A stretch of 57,898 nucleotides of DNA, from NCBI GenBank assembly GCA_022561335.1, contig JADFRL010000002.1, forward strand, positions 1 through 57,898. The letters are read 5' to 3'. The position numbers and the translations under genes were made by a program. Positions 28,935 through 38,776 of this stretch are shown in pieces. Source of the stretch: Patescibacteria group bacterium. GTDB taxonomy: Bacteria; Patescibacteriota; Minisyncoccia; Phycocordibacterales; JACZSL01. Numbering within the stretch: position 1 is the stretch's first letter; every line of letters starts with the position of its first letter. Under the pieces are notes generated by a model. That model saw nothing but the letters and a program-made list of their open reading frames with translations. It was not told the origin of the DNA and made no database searches.

Positions 28935-30191
28935 ATGATAGGCGAGTTAGTTAAGGATTTTTTTACTCTATTTTACTCTGGCCTCTTTGTCAGTTCCGTA
29001 GCAGTCTTTACAAAGACTGCCGTTATTTGGCTGCCCATTTTTTTGGCTGTAACCTTTTGGAAGATTTGGATACGATATATTCAGAAGAAGTTTATACTGA
29101 GCTTTGATTACACTCTTCTTGAAATACGGTTGCCTGTTGAAATTCAAAAATCACCTTTGGCAATGGAGGTCGTATTAAACGGACTGCATATTTCGTTTGG
29201 AGAAACAACGTGGATTGATCGTTACATTCATGGGAAATCGCGTCCATGGCTTTCACTTGAATTAGTCTCAATCGACGGTGAAGTCCATTTTTATATTTGG
29301 GGGCGGTCCAATCAAAAAAACGTTATTGAAGCGCAACTGTATGCTCAATATCCGGAAGTAGAGATTATAGAGGTGGAGGATTATGCTCGGAAAGTGCAAT
29401 TTAAGGTGGGGGAGACAGCATTGTGGGGATGTGATTTCAAATTAACGAAGCCAGACGCGTACCCCATCAAGACCTATGTGGACTACGGACTTGATAAAGA
29501 TCCCAAAGAGGAGTTTAAAGTAGACCCTTTGACCAATGTGATCGAATTTTTGGGGTCGCTTCAGAAAGGAGAGCAGGTATGGTACCAAATTATTATTGAA
29601 AAAGAGCGAGATAGAAAGAAAAAGGGAGTGTTATTCGGCTCTACTGTTTTTCGTCAGACTGATTGGAAGAAAGAGGCAGATGAGCTTATCAAAAAATTAA
29701 GAGCAGAAACCATTCCGGAAATGCCCGGGGAGCACTTTCCTGGGATTCCCAATCCGACTAGAGGCCAAATAGAAACCATGGCGGCAATCGAGAGAAGTAT
29801 TTCAAAACAGGGTTTCAGCTGCGGTATCAGGGGGATCTATTTTGCAGAGAAAGATAAATTTGATCCCTCAAATATAGGACCCCTTTTGAGCTCCTTTAAG
29901 CAGTTTAGCTCTAAGACGTTAAATGGTTTTGTACCTACACGATGGCTTGTTATTTTTGATTACCCGTGGCAGGATTTTCGGGATATCAGAAAAAACAGAA
30001 GACGTGTTAGATTGCTCGATGCTTACCGTAGACGTTCTTGGTTTCATCCCCCGTATAAAACCCCTTCCTATGTTCTCAATACCGAGGAATTGGCGACGCT
30101 TTTTCATTTTCCAGGCCAGACCACGCAGACTCCCACTCTTTCGCGTATTTCCTCAAAAAGGAAAGAGGCGCCCCCTAATTTGCCCAGATAG
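28935..30191 (+). CDS. hypothetical membrane-anchored protein
   Basis: N-terminal TM followed by about 350 aa soluble domain; no family assigned. Confidence 0.6.
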   Translation: MIGELVKDFFTLFYSGLFVSSVAVFTKTAVIWLPIFLAVTFWKIWIRYIQKKFILSFDYTLLEIRLPVEIQKSPLAMEVVLNGLHISFGETTWIDRYIHGKSRPWLSLELVSIDGEVHFYIWGRSNQKNVIEAQLYAQYPEVEIIEVEDYARKVQFKVGETALWGCDFKLTKPDAYPIKTYVDYGLDKDPKEEFKVDPLTNVIEFLGSLQKGEQVWYQIIIEKERDRKKKGVLFGSTVFRQTDWKKEADELIKKLRAETIPEMPGEHFPGIPNPTRGQIETMAAIERSISKQGFSCGIRGIYFAEKDKFDPSNIGPLLSSFKQFSSKTLNGFVPTRWLVIFDYPWQDFRDIRKNRRRVRLLDAYRRRSWFHPPYKTPSYVLNTEELATLFHFPGQTTQTPTLSRISSKRKEAPPNLPR

Positions 30192-30219
30192 TATGAGGTC
30201 GGTATGACTTTAGAGAAGT

Positions 30220-31242
30220 ATGGACAATAGGGTAGTACATATATTAAATGTAGGCTCAGATTTCCTGCTTAGGAAAAGCAAAAATCTAAGCGTCCATAAA
30301 CGTCAAGTAATCATTTCATTAGTGGCTGTGGTTTCAGTACTTGCGGTCTTTTATGTGGTTCTCTATAGAGCGCCCGTAAATTTCCCCGAAGGGGGGACGA
30401 TAACTATTGAAGAAGGGGCTCATTTAAGTGGAATAGCACAGCAGTTTGAACGAGAAGAAGTTGTGAGATCTGCCTTTGCACTGCGAATTCTCATCCTGCT
30501 TTTTAATGGAGAGCGTGAAATATTTGCTGGGGATTACTATTTTAATTCTAAAACCAGCTTGCTGGGAGTTGCTCAAATAATTACCCGTGGGGAGTTTGGT
30601 TTGGTGCCGGTCAAGGTGACTCTTTTTGAGGGGGCAACCGTGGACGAAATGGCTCTAATTTTTGAGAATAATTTTGATCTGTTCGACGTAGAAGAATTTC
30701 TTGAGTTGGCTCTACCGAAGGAGGGGTACCTTTTTCCTGATACCTATTTTTTTCTTCCCACAGTTACCCCTAAAAAAGTGATAAAAGTCATGGAAGAAAA
30801 TTTTACAGCAAAAATTCAGGAAATCAGTGATGACATTGATGAGTTTGGGGAGTCTCTTGAAGATGTTGTTATTATGGCGTCTCTACTTGAAAAAGAGGCA
30901 CGCACCACCAAAACCAGGCGCACGATAGCCGGTATATTATGGAACCGAATAGCTGTGGGTATGCTTCTTCAGGTTGATGCAGTATTTCTCTATATAAATG
31001 GGAAAAATACTTTTGAACTGTCGCTTGAAGATTTACAAATTGATTCGCTTTATAACACATATCTTTATCCAGGTTTGCCCCGTGGTCCCATTGCAAACCC
31101 AGGCCTTGATGCTCTCAAGGCCGCAGTAAACCCAATTGAGACAAGTTATTTCTACTATTTATCTGATCGAGAGGGAATTATGTACTATAGTAAGACATTT
31201 GAGGAGCACAAGTTCAATAAAGAAAGATATTTAAGACAGTAG
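30220..31242 (+). CDS. mltG: endolytic transglycosylase MltG
   Basis: EGYLFPDTYFF, ASLLEKEARTTKTRRTIAGILWNR, NTYLYPGLPRGPIANPG. Confidence 0.93.
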   Translation: MDNRVVHILNVGSDFLLRKSKNLSVHKRQVIISLVAVVSVLAVFYVVLYRAPVNFPEGGTITIEEGAHLSGIAQQFEREEVVRSAFALRILILLFNGEREIFAGDYYFNSKTSLLGVAQIITRGEFGLVPVKVTLFEGATVDEMALIFENNFDLFDVEEFLELALPKEGYLFPDTYFFLPTVTPKKVIKVMEENFTAKIQEISDDIDEFGESLEDVVIMASLLEKEARTTKTRRTIAGILWNRIAVGMLLQVDAVFLYINGKNTFELSLEDLQIDSLYNTYLYPGLPRGPIANPGLDALKAAVNPIETSYFYYLSDREGIMYYSKTFEEHKFNKERYLRQ

Positions 31243-31243
31243 A

Positions 31244-31288
31244 AAACCGCTCATCATTTAACCTTTACAGGTCAGTGATGAGCGGTTT
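31244..31288. terminator. bidirectional hairpin terminator
   Basis: AAACCGCTCATCA ... TGATGAGCGGTTT 13-bp perfect stem. Confidence 0.8.
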
Positions 31289-31303
31289 ATTTAGCCTCAC
31301 TGT

Positions 31304-31588
31304 TCATTTTATAAAGACCTTTTCTACTTGCCATGCTCGGGATGCTTTTCCTTTCCACTGATTGTCTTTTGGATCATGGACTGAGATAAAACGATATTCT
31401 GTCCCATCAAGAGTGAGAATCATTTCGTAACCGCGATAGACTCCCTTCTTGAGACGGTATGCGAAGTTTCGCCTACTTGCTGCAACTTGAATCGGATCGC
31501 CAAGGTTGCTGACTTCTTCCTCTGCAGTTACTGCAACCGGACGAACGATCCGGATATTTTTATGTACAGGGAACATAACTTGATTCAC
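31304..31588 (-). CDS. hypothetical protein with strong SD
   Basis: GAAAGGAGGTGGTC 9 nt before GTG (31588); VNQVMFPVHKNIRIVRPVAV... Confidence 0.6.
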   Translation of the reverse strand: MNQVMFPVHKNIRIVRPVAVTAEEEVSNLGDPIQVAASRRNFAYRLKKGVYRGYEMILTLDGTEYRFISVHDPKDNQWKGKASRAWQVEKVFIK

Positions 31589-31683
31589 AGCAGACCACCT
31601 CCTTTCACGGTAAGAGGGCACTCGATATCTTATATAATTATGGCTTAATTGTAGTTTACTGTCAATAATGGCATAATAAAGCG

Positions 31684-32805
31684 ATGAATAAAGATCCTGC
31701 AGGGAAAAAAGTGTTTGTAGCACTTTCAGGCGGAGTTGATTCCTCAGTATCCGCCGCTTTACTGCAGAGGGAAGGGTATGATGTTACGGGAGTGTTTATT
31801 AAGGTATGGCACCCTGACTTTTTACCGTGTACGTGGAAGGAAGAAAGACTGGATGCCATGAGGGTTTGTGCTTTCCTTAACATTCCTTTCTTAACTTTTG
31901 ACTTAGAATCTGAATACAAGGATCACGTGGTCAATTACATGATCAATGAATATGCTCTCGGCAGAACCCCCAATCCCGATGTAATGTGCAATAGGTATAT
32001 AAAGTTCGGCGCTTTCTTTAAGAAAGCTCGGGAAAAGGGTGCCGATTATATTGCAACGGGGCACTATGCTATTAAGAAAGAATCAAAAAGCAAAAATCAC
32101 CCCTCGGTCTTGAGCTTGGGGTCGAAGAAAAAAATACGTTACCAACTTCATACCGGAATTGATACTGATAAAGATCAGAGTTATTTTCTCTGGACATTAA
32201 ACCAAGAGGTTCTCAGGCGTATTCTCTTTCCTATTGGAGGGTATACGAAGCCAGAGGTTCGGGTATTAGCGCGAAAATTTAAACTTTTAACTTCCGAAAA
32301 AAAGGACAGTCAAGGGTTGTGCTTTATGGGGAACATTGATATAAAAGAATTTCTAGGACGGTACATCCCGATCAGTAAAGGGGTCGTGGTCAATATCAAA
32401 GGGGAAGTAGTTGGCAGCCATAGGGGTGTGTCTTTTTCTACTGTAGGCCAACGACGGGGAGTCGGAGTGACTACTAGAAATCCATTTGAGAAACCGTATT
32501 ATGTAATTCAAAAAAATGCAGTCGCAAATACACTCATTGTGTCCCATGATCCTTTAACGCAAAAAAAAGACTCAAAGGAAGTATATTTGGAGCATGAAAA
32601 TTGGATAGCTGACACATTGCCTGCAGCTGGAGATTATTTGGCTAGATTTCGTCATAGACAGGATCCAGAAGAGTGCGAACTATTTTTTGATTTAGCTGGC
32701 AAACCCACTGTCCGATTTAAAAGACATCAGATAGGTTTATCAAGCGGACAATCACTTGTTCTCTACAACGGGGCTCACTGTATAGGAGGAGGTATAATGA
32801 AGTAG
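31684..32805 (+). CDS. mnmA: tRNA-specific 2-thiouridylase MnmA
   Basis: VALSGGVDSSVSAALL, GRTPNPDVMCNRYIKFG, DKDQSYFLW, DSQGLCFMG. Confidence 0.95.
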   Translation: MNKDPAGKKVFVALSGGVDSSVSAALLQREGYDVTGVFIKVWHPDFLPCTWKEERLDAMRVCAFLNIPFLTFDLESEYKDHVVNYMINEYALGRTPNPDVMCNRYIKFGAFFKKAREKGADYIATGHYAIKKESKSKNHPSVLSLGSKKKIRYQLHTGIDTDKDQSYFLWTLNQEVLRRILFPIGGYTKPEVRVLARKFKLLTSEKKDSQGLCFMGNIDIKEFLGRYIPISKGVVVNIKGEVVGSHRGVSFSTVGQRRGVGVTTRNPFEKPYYVIQKNAVANTLIVSHDPLTQKKDSKEVYLEHENWIADTLPAAGDYLARFRHRQDPEECELFFDLAGKPTVRFKRHQIGLSSGQSLVLYNGAHCIGGGIMK

Positions 32806-32854
32806 CAGTTCGATTGAAGTGTATTCACTTTTTTATGTTATACTGAAAGTTACA

Positions 32855-33292
32855 ATGTATCCAAGGACGTATACGACAGTAGTAGCTTTTTTAATAACAG
32901 GTGTCATTATCGCCGGGTGGATCTATGTTTTAAATACGTCACCAACGTCGCGAGACGAGACAGTTTCTTCACCGCTCCAGACTATTACTGTACGGCATCG
33001 GTATGATGAAGGAGAACATCGTTATTTCGGTTCTATCAATGTACCCACGCCCTGCTACTCACTTATATCGCAAGCTGTCGTACATCTTGAACTAGAACCG
33101 GATGAAGTAATGTTGAATCTTACGGCTTCAGCTGATATGGAGGAATGTGAGCCAGAGGTCACATCAAAAATATTTCTCATAACGTTTAAGGCGGAAAAGA
33201 ATGCATTGATTGCTGCGACATTTAACAGTGAAAAAATTCTTCTTGAGACCATAGAGGTAGAGGAGGAAGAGTCAGTAGTGTTGATTCAATAA
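32855..33292 (+). CDS. hypothetical membrane-anchored protein
   Basis: N-terminal TM, beta-rich remainder. Confidence 0.55.
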   Translation: MYPRTYTTVVAFLITGVIIAGWIYVLNTSPTSRDETVSSPLQTITVRHRYDEGEHRYFGSINVPTPCYSLISQAVVHLELEPDEVMLNLTASADMEECEPEVTSKIFLITFKAEKNALIAATFNSEKILLETIEVEEEESVVLIQ

Positions 33293-33310
33293 GGCCGCTA
33301 CTTATAATGC

Positions 33311-34171
33311 ATGCCATCGTACGAACAGATTTACATCACTAAGGCAAATGGTGATAGGGAGCTTTTCGATGCTAAGAAACTGTCGTTGTCTCTTAAGCAT
33401 TCAGGAGCTTCAGATTTGGCGGTGCAAGAGGTGATAGACCACATAGTCAAAGAGCTAAAGGACGAGATGAGCACCACGTACATCTATCGTCACGCTTTTT
33501 CGCTTTTGCGGAAGATTGAACAGCAGCCCGTTGCAGCCCGCTATTCACTTAGGCGTGCAATTCTAGAGTTGGGTCCGACGGGGTTTCCTTTTGAAGACTA
33601 TATAGCCAAAATATTTTCTGGTCTTGGATATAGCACGGCAACAGAGCAGATGATAGAGGGAAAGTGCGCTACTCATGAAGTCGATATGGTTGCACATAAA
33701 GGGAATAAATGTATCGGAGCAGAAATTAAATTTCACAACAGATTAGGCATCAAGACGGATCTCAAAGTAGCCCTTTATGTTCATGCGCGATTTGAGGATA
33801 TCAAAGGCAATATATGCTCCAAAGGAGACAGGAGTGGCGAAGAGGAGGGATGGCTTATCACCAATACGAAATTTACAAAAAATGCCATTACTTATAGCAG
33901 GTGTGTCGGCCTCACGCTTATAGGATGGAATTATCCACAAAGGGGGAATCTTTCCGATCTCATTCAAGAAACGGCTGTATATCCCATAACCACACTTTCA
34001 ACACTTACGCATACTGAAAAGGCGGCTCTGCTCGGAGTGGGAGTGGTACTGTGCGGAGATTTATCAAGTGACAGAGAGGCCCTTGCCCGGGCCGGGGTCG
34101 CGGCTTCCAAAATAGCTACAGTAATAGAGGAAAGTCAAGCCTTGTGCGGGGCAGGGCATCGTATAGAATAA
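33311..34171 (+). CDS. ATP-cone domain fused to Mrr-like restriction endonuclease domain
   Basis: ITKANGDRELFDAKKLSLSL...YRHAFSLLRK (ATP-cone); GFPFEDYIAKIFSGLGY...HEVDMVAHKGNKCIGAEIKFH (D...ExK). Confidence 0.78.
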   Translation: MPSYEQIYITKANGDRELFDAKKLSLSLKHSGASDLAVQEVIDHIVKELKDEMSTTYIYRHAFSLLRKIEQQPVAARYSLRRAILELGPTGFPFEDYIAKIFSGLGYSTATEQMIEGKCATHEVDMVAHKGNKCIGAEIKFHNRLGIKTDLKVALYVHARFEDIKGNICSKGDRSGEEEGWLITNTKFTKNAITYSRCVGLTLIGWNYPQRGNLSDLIQETAVYPITTLSTLTHTEKAALLGVGVVLCGDLSSDREALARAGVAASKIATVIEESQALCGAGHRIE

Positions 34172-34175
34172 CGGT

Positions 34176-34712
34176 ATGGAATCAGTAGGAAAAGCAGATA
34201 ATAAAATCTATAAAGGAGGGATAAGGCACAGTAGAGTGGTATTGTCTTTAGTTATAGGTTTTGTTTTGGGATCAGTTACCACATGGATTGCTCTTGGAAG
34301 TACTGCCTTTTCGCCGACAATACTTATTGACTCCCCTGAGCTTTTAGGAGATGCGACAATGACGGCTTCGACGTCTCTTGAGTATGTAATTGTGGAGGAT
34401 CAGCTGGCAGGGGACAGAGTTCTCATAAAAGAAATCGCATTGACAGATTCTGGGTGGGCTGTAGTGCATGAAGACGCAGGGGGAGTTCCGGGTAATGCCC
34501 TCGGGGCCCAACGCTTCGATAAGGGAGTACACAGCGGTACGATTCATTTGCTCCGCAACACCGAAGCGGATCAGGGGTACTACATACTTCTGTATCAGGA
34601 CAATGGAGATAGAAAATTTGATCTTGAAACAGCTATTTTAATTACTGATGCAGAAGCCATTCCCATCAAGAGTACATTTCAGGTTATCAGGATTGACAGA
34701 AAAATCAATTAG
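34176..34712 (+). CDS. DUF7282-like secreted/anchored protein
   Basis: TM anchor then VEDQLAGDRVLIKEIALTDSGWAVVHEDAGG. Confidence 0.55.
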   Translation: MESVGKADNKIYKGGIRHSRVVLSLVIGFVLGSVTTWIALGSTAFSPTILIDSPELLGDATMTASTSLEYVIVEDQLAGDRVLIKEIALTDSGWAVVHEDAGGVPGNALGAQRFDKGVHSGTIHLLRNTEADQGYYILLYQDNGDRKFDLETAILITDAEAIPIKSTFQVIRIDRKIN

Positions 34713-34739
34713 CAATAATAGCTGTGTTATACTGCTAAT

Positions 34740-35648
34740 GTGGCAGGGTATAATCCAAATCGTTCAGCAGATTGGAACTATGGAGGCAAAAAATGGCGGC
34801 TCTCTCGCTCAAAGATAGAGCTCTTTATTGAATGCCCCCGTTGTTTTTATCTTAATAATAAGTTAGGAACCTCACGTCCGCGCGGCCCTGCATTTACTAT
34901 TAACATTGCGGTTGACACTTTATTTAAAAAAGAATTTGATGTCTATCGCATTAAAAAAATTCCCCATCCGCTTATGCGAGAGTATCGAATTGATGCAGTG
35001 CCATTTAAACACAAAGATTTAAACACATGGAGGAATAACTTCGAAGGACTTCAATTTAAGCACATTTCCACTGACTTTACTGTTTCTGGCGCCATAGATG
35101 ATGTGTGGCAAAACCCAGAGGGAGAGCTGATAGTGGTTGATTATAAGGCAACTTCAAAAAAGGGGACGATTGCATCACTATCTGATTCATCCTGGGAGGA
35201 GCAATACAAAAGGCAAATAGGGGTGTACCAATGGTTACTCAAGCACAATGGGTTTTCTGTTCATAAGACAGGATATTTTGTGTACGCCAATGCAAGTACT
35301 GACAAGGAAATGTTTGACGGAAAGCTGGAGTTTGAGGTTACGCTTGTGCCGTGCGAGGGGGATACCGACTGGATAGAGCCGATACTCCATGATATTAAAG
35401 AATGTCTTGAACGTGAAAGTGTACCTCCCTCCGGAGAACGTTGTGAATTTTGTCCGTATCGGGAAGCTGCAGGGAAGAAGTTGCAGAAGATACAATTAGC
35501 TCGAAAGAGCTTCAAAGTGGAGGGAGACACGAAAAGAGAGACTTTGGGGCCAAAACGTGCCTTGAAAAAGAGCATGTCGCAGAAAAAGCAGAAGGGAGAA
35601 CCTGTTCAGGGAGAATCTTCCGATATCAAAACAGCTACACTTTTCTAA
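34740..35648 (+). CDS. PD-(D/E)XK (RecB/Cas4-like) nuclease
   Basis: LSRSKIELFIECPRCFYL, ELIVVDYKAT, C-terminal CEFCPYR cysteines. Confidence 0.82.
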   Translation: MAGYNPNRSADWNYGGKKWRLSRSKIELFIECPRCFYLNNKLGTSRPRGPAFTINIAVDTLFKKEFDVYRIKKIPHPLMREYRIDAVPFKHKDLNTWRNNFEGLQFKHISTDFTVSGAIDDVWQNPEGELIVVDYKATSKKGTIASLSDSSWEEQYKRQIGVYQWLLKHNGFSVHKTGYFVYANASTDKEMFDGKLEFEVTLVPCEGDTDWIEPILHDIKECLERESVPPSGERCEFCPYREAAGKKLQKIQLARKSFKVEGDTKRETLGPKRALKKSMSQKKQKGEPVQGESSDIKTATLF

Positions 35649-35649
35649 A

Positions 35650-35904
35650 ATGTTATTTAGCGAAAGAGCAAAGAAAATTGTATCACGTATACCTAAAGGG
35701 AGCGTGCTAACGTACAAAGAGGTTGCACGTCTTGCCGGAAACCCAAAGGCTTCCCGCGCTGTGGGTACTATCATGAGTAACAACCGAGACATAAACGTTC
35801 CATGCCACCGCGTTATTAGGTCAGACGGTCGTGCTGGTGGATACAATAAAGACGGGAGCCGTCAAAAAATTGCGCGACTTAGAGAAGAGGGTGTATTCTT
35901 ATAA
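35650..35904 (+). CDS. MGMT-type alkyltransferase domain protein
   Basis: GSVLTYKEVARLAGNPKASRAVGTIMSNNRDINVPCHRVIRSDGRAGGY. Confidence 0.88.
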   Translation: MLFSERAKKIVSRIPKGSVLTYKEVARLAGNPKASRAVGTIMSNNRDINVPCHRVIRSDGRAGGYNKDGSRQKIARLREEGVFL

Positions 35905-35910
35905 CATATT

Positions 35911-36333
35911 ATGTGGGCTATCTATGCACTTCTTTCAGCACTGGGAGCAGCACTTGTTGCGATTCTTGCAAAGCTTGGGCTGGAGGAGATTGACTCGACT
36001 CTAGCAACTACCATCCGTTCGATTATAATGGCAATTTTTTTGGTGCTGGTAAGTTTATTGTTCCATAAATTCGATGGTTTTACACTTGGGGCTCTGACAT
36101 CACGGTCATGGGTGCTTATTGCACTTGCCGGTATTGCAGGAGCAATGTCGTGGCTCTTCTATTTCCTGGCACTCAAAACAGGCGCTGCCACAGGCGTCGT
36201 TGCCATTGACCGTTTGAGTATAGTGCTCGTTATCATATTGGCGGCGGTCTTTCTCGGAGAGGCATTGACCTGGAAGGCTGCCCTAGGAGCCGTGTTAGTG
36301 GTAACCGGAGCACTTCTTATTTCATTTAAATAA
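35911..36333 (+). CDS. EamA-family half-size transporter
   Basis: 140 aa, five hydrophobic helices, EMR-like pattern. Confidence 0.8.
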   Translation: MWAIYALLSALGAALVAILAKLGLEEIDSTLATTIRSIIMAIFLVLVSLLFHKFDGFTLGALTSRSWVLIALAGIAGAMSWLFYFLALKTGAATGVVAIDRLSIVLVIILAAVFLGEALTWKAALGAVLVVTGALLISFK

Positions 36334-36426
36334 TTTTACCATTCTATGAGAACGGGTTGGAATCTAAAAAGTACTCCCACTCTATAGTGGTGTGGCGTTT
36401 TAACAAGAGAACAGTACTGATACTAA

Positions 36427-38409
36427 CTACCAAATAACAACGCGGTCTTTTGGAGGGCGATACATTTTGTCTTTTTCGGTAACGTCAAATGCCTTATAGA
36501 ACTCCTCCATGTTTGACATGGGACCGTTAATTCTAAATTTAGCAGGAGAGTGTGGGTCAATTTTAATTGAAAATTTTGCAATTTCATTGCGGTAAAGTCC
36601 GCGATCTGCAATTGCGGCACCTATGAAAAAACGCTGCTCGGGAGTAAATCCGTCGATCTTTGAGGTTTTCTTGCCCCTCCGTGCTTTCCGCAGCGCTCTA
36701 AAGGCAATGACTAAACCACCGAGGTCTGCGATGTTTTCCCCGAGTGTCAATTCGCCATTGACGCTTATGCCCCCCATGATCTTAAACGAATTAAATTGAT
36801 TAATGAGTACCTTTGTTTTTGCCTCAAAATTTTTCCTATCCTTTTTTTTCCACCAGTTTTTGTGATTGCCCTTTGCGTCAAATTGAGAACCTTTGTCATC
36901 AAATCCATGAGTTAATTCGTGCCCAATAACTGCACCGATTGCGCCGTAATTGATCGCATCATCTGCATCAGGATTAAAGAAGGGTGGTTGCAAAATACCT
37001 GCAGGAAATGCAATGTTGTTGAGACTTGAACTGTAGTACGCATTTACTGTTGGGGGAGTCATGAACCATTCCTTCCGATCAACGGGTTTCCCAAGCTTTT
37101 TCATGTCTCGCTTAAAGAAGAATCGTGAGAGAGTCATGCAATTCTCTGCATACGAGAGATCAGAATTGATACGCACTCCTTTATAGCTTTTCCACTTTTC
37201 GGGATACCCGATTTTAGAAACGATCGCTTGAAGTTTTTCATGGGCTTTCTTTTTGGTAGCGTTATCCATCCAGTCGAGTTCATCAATCCTCTCTGCGTAT
37301 GCTCTCATGAGATTTTTCACGAGTGACTCCATCTTTTTCTTTGCAGATGGATGAAAGTGCTTCTTTACGTATAATTCTCCAAGAGCTTCTCCAAGCCCCG
37401 CATCAAGTGTAGAAAGACTCCGCTTCCAACGTGGCTGCAGCTTTTTGTTGCCACCAATAACTCTCCCATAAAAATTAAAACTCTCATTAACAATTGGATC
37501 ACTAAGTTTTCCTGTGTATGCACTTATAAGGTGCCATATTAAGTATAGTTTAATCTTTTTAAGCGAAGTAGACTGCAGAATACGGTCCATAGTCTTTAGA
37601 AATTTAGGCTGATCAACAATAACGCTTGATAGTTTGGAAACACCAATGAGTTTTAGGTACGTCTTCCAATCAATGTGTGGTGACATTTTTTGAAGTTCTG
37701 TGATCGTATTCTTGTTATATTGCGCCGAGATATTTCGAAGTTCGACGTGGGTCATCGATGCTTTAGCTAATTTTAACTCAATATTCATTACTGTTTTGAG
37801 TATTTCTGTCCTTTCATTCACGCTGCGACTTGTAAGCTTGAGCATAGTAAGGACATGCTTTTTAAATGCACTTCTTACACGCCTTGAGTCCTTATCAGCT
37901 TTTGTATAGTAGTCACGATCCGGCATACTGAGACCTCCTTGGTGTATTCGCAGTACGATTTTTTCACTATTCTTATCGTCCTGATCTGTGTAGACTTCCC
38001 AAAACACACCCACACCTATTTGGTGAAGATAAGCCAAAAGTGGTATTACCTCGTCCTTTTTCTTAAGAGCCTCAATACGTTCGAGTATTTTTTGAAGAGG
38101 TTTCATTCCATCTTTGTTTCGTCTGGCCCCATCCATCCCCAGAAGGTATAAATCTCGAAGTTTTTGTATGTTGCTGCCTTTAAGCACTCTAGTTGTTTTT
38201 ATAAGATCATTTACAATTGCATGCAGCTTTTTTTTACTGTCGTCATGTAGAACGTAAAAGGAGCCCCACCTATTTTCGGTAGGTGGGATCTTTGTTTTTT
38301 TGAGCCAGCCCCCATTCACAAATTGATAAAAATCATCGGCGGGACGTACGGACTTATCGAAGTCATGTAGACGTACGGGTCTATATTTTTTGTTTATTAT
38401 TTTTACCAT
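36427..38409 (-). CDS. pepO: M13-family metallopeptidase (PepO/neprilysin-like)
   Basis: NAYYSSSLNNIAFPAGILQPPFF, VIGHELTHGFDDKG, ENIADLGG. Confidence 0.93.
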   Translation of the reverse strand: MVKIINKKYRPVRLHDFDKSVRPADDFYQFVNGGWLKKTKIPPTENRWGSFYVLHDDSKKKLHAIVNDLIKTTRVLKGSNIQKLRDLYLLGMDGARRNKDGMKPLQKILERIEALKKKDEVIPLLAYLHQIGVGVFWEVYTDQDDKNSEKIVLRIHQGGLSMPDRDYYTKADKDSRRVRSAFKKHVLTMLKLTSRSVNERTEILKTVMNIELKLAKASMTHVELRNISAQYNKNTITELQKMSPHIDWKTYLKLIGVSKLSSVIVDQPKFLKTMDRILQSTSLKKIKLYLIWHLISAYTGKLSDPIVNESFNFYGRVIGGNKKLQPRWKRSLSTLDAGLGEALGELYVKKHFHPSAKKKMESLVKNLMRAYAERIDELDWMDNATKKKAHEKLQAIVSKIGYPEKWKSYKGVRINSDLSYAENCMTLSRFFFKRDMKKLGKPVDRKEWFMTPPTVNAYYSSSLNNIAFPAGILQPPFFNPDADDAINYGAIGAVIGHELTHGFDDKGSQFDAKGNHKNWWKKKDRKNFEAKTKVLINQFNSFKIMGGISVNGELTLGENIADLGGLVIAFRALRKARRGKKTSKIDGFTPEQRFFIGAAIADRGLYRNEIAKFSIKIDPHSPAKFRINGPMSNMEEFYKAFDVTEKDKMYRPPKDRVVIW

Positions 38410-38457
38410 AGCAGGGTCTATAGTATCTTATATTGAAGCGGCGTTCAATATTAAATT

Positions 38458-38733
38458 ATGGTTGAATTTTATGATTTTTTTGTACATAATAGTCATGTAA
38501 CTATGGAATTTGATTTACTCTTTTGGGGAATAACACTCGGTTTTCTTGGAAAGGTTCTGCTTGGTATTACGGTCATTCGCGTCCACGGACGTATAATTAA
38601 AGAGCATCATATTGATGAGATTGTACTCAAGGAGATGAGAAGTGAGAAACTACTTGCAATAGCAGCTATTATGCTGATAGTAATTGGGTACTTTTTAGAA
38701 ATCACTTATTTTGAATTTCTACCAATCTTTTGA
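38458..38733 (+). CDS. hypothetical membrane protein
   Basis: 91 aa with two hydrophobic helices. Confidence 0.5.
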   Translation: MVEFYDFFVHNSHVTMEFDLLFWGITLGFLGKVLLGITVIRVHGRIIKEHHIDEIVLKEMRSEKLLAIAAIMLIVIGYFLEITYFEFLPIF

Positions 38734-38776
38734 TACTCCTGTGAAAAAATAGTAAAAATATAGTATTGTTGAGCTC

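Noticed and set aside
28935-30191. Conjugation/T4SS component
   Set aside because: No VirB/Tra partners nearby; next gene is mltG, so no support beyond a membrane anchor.
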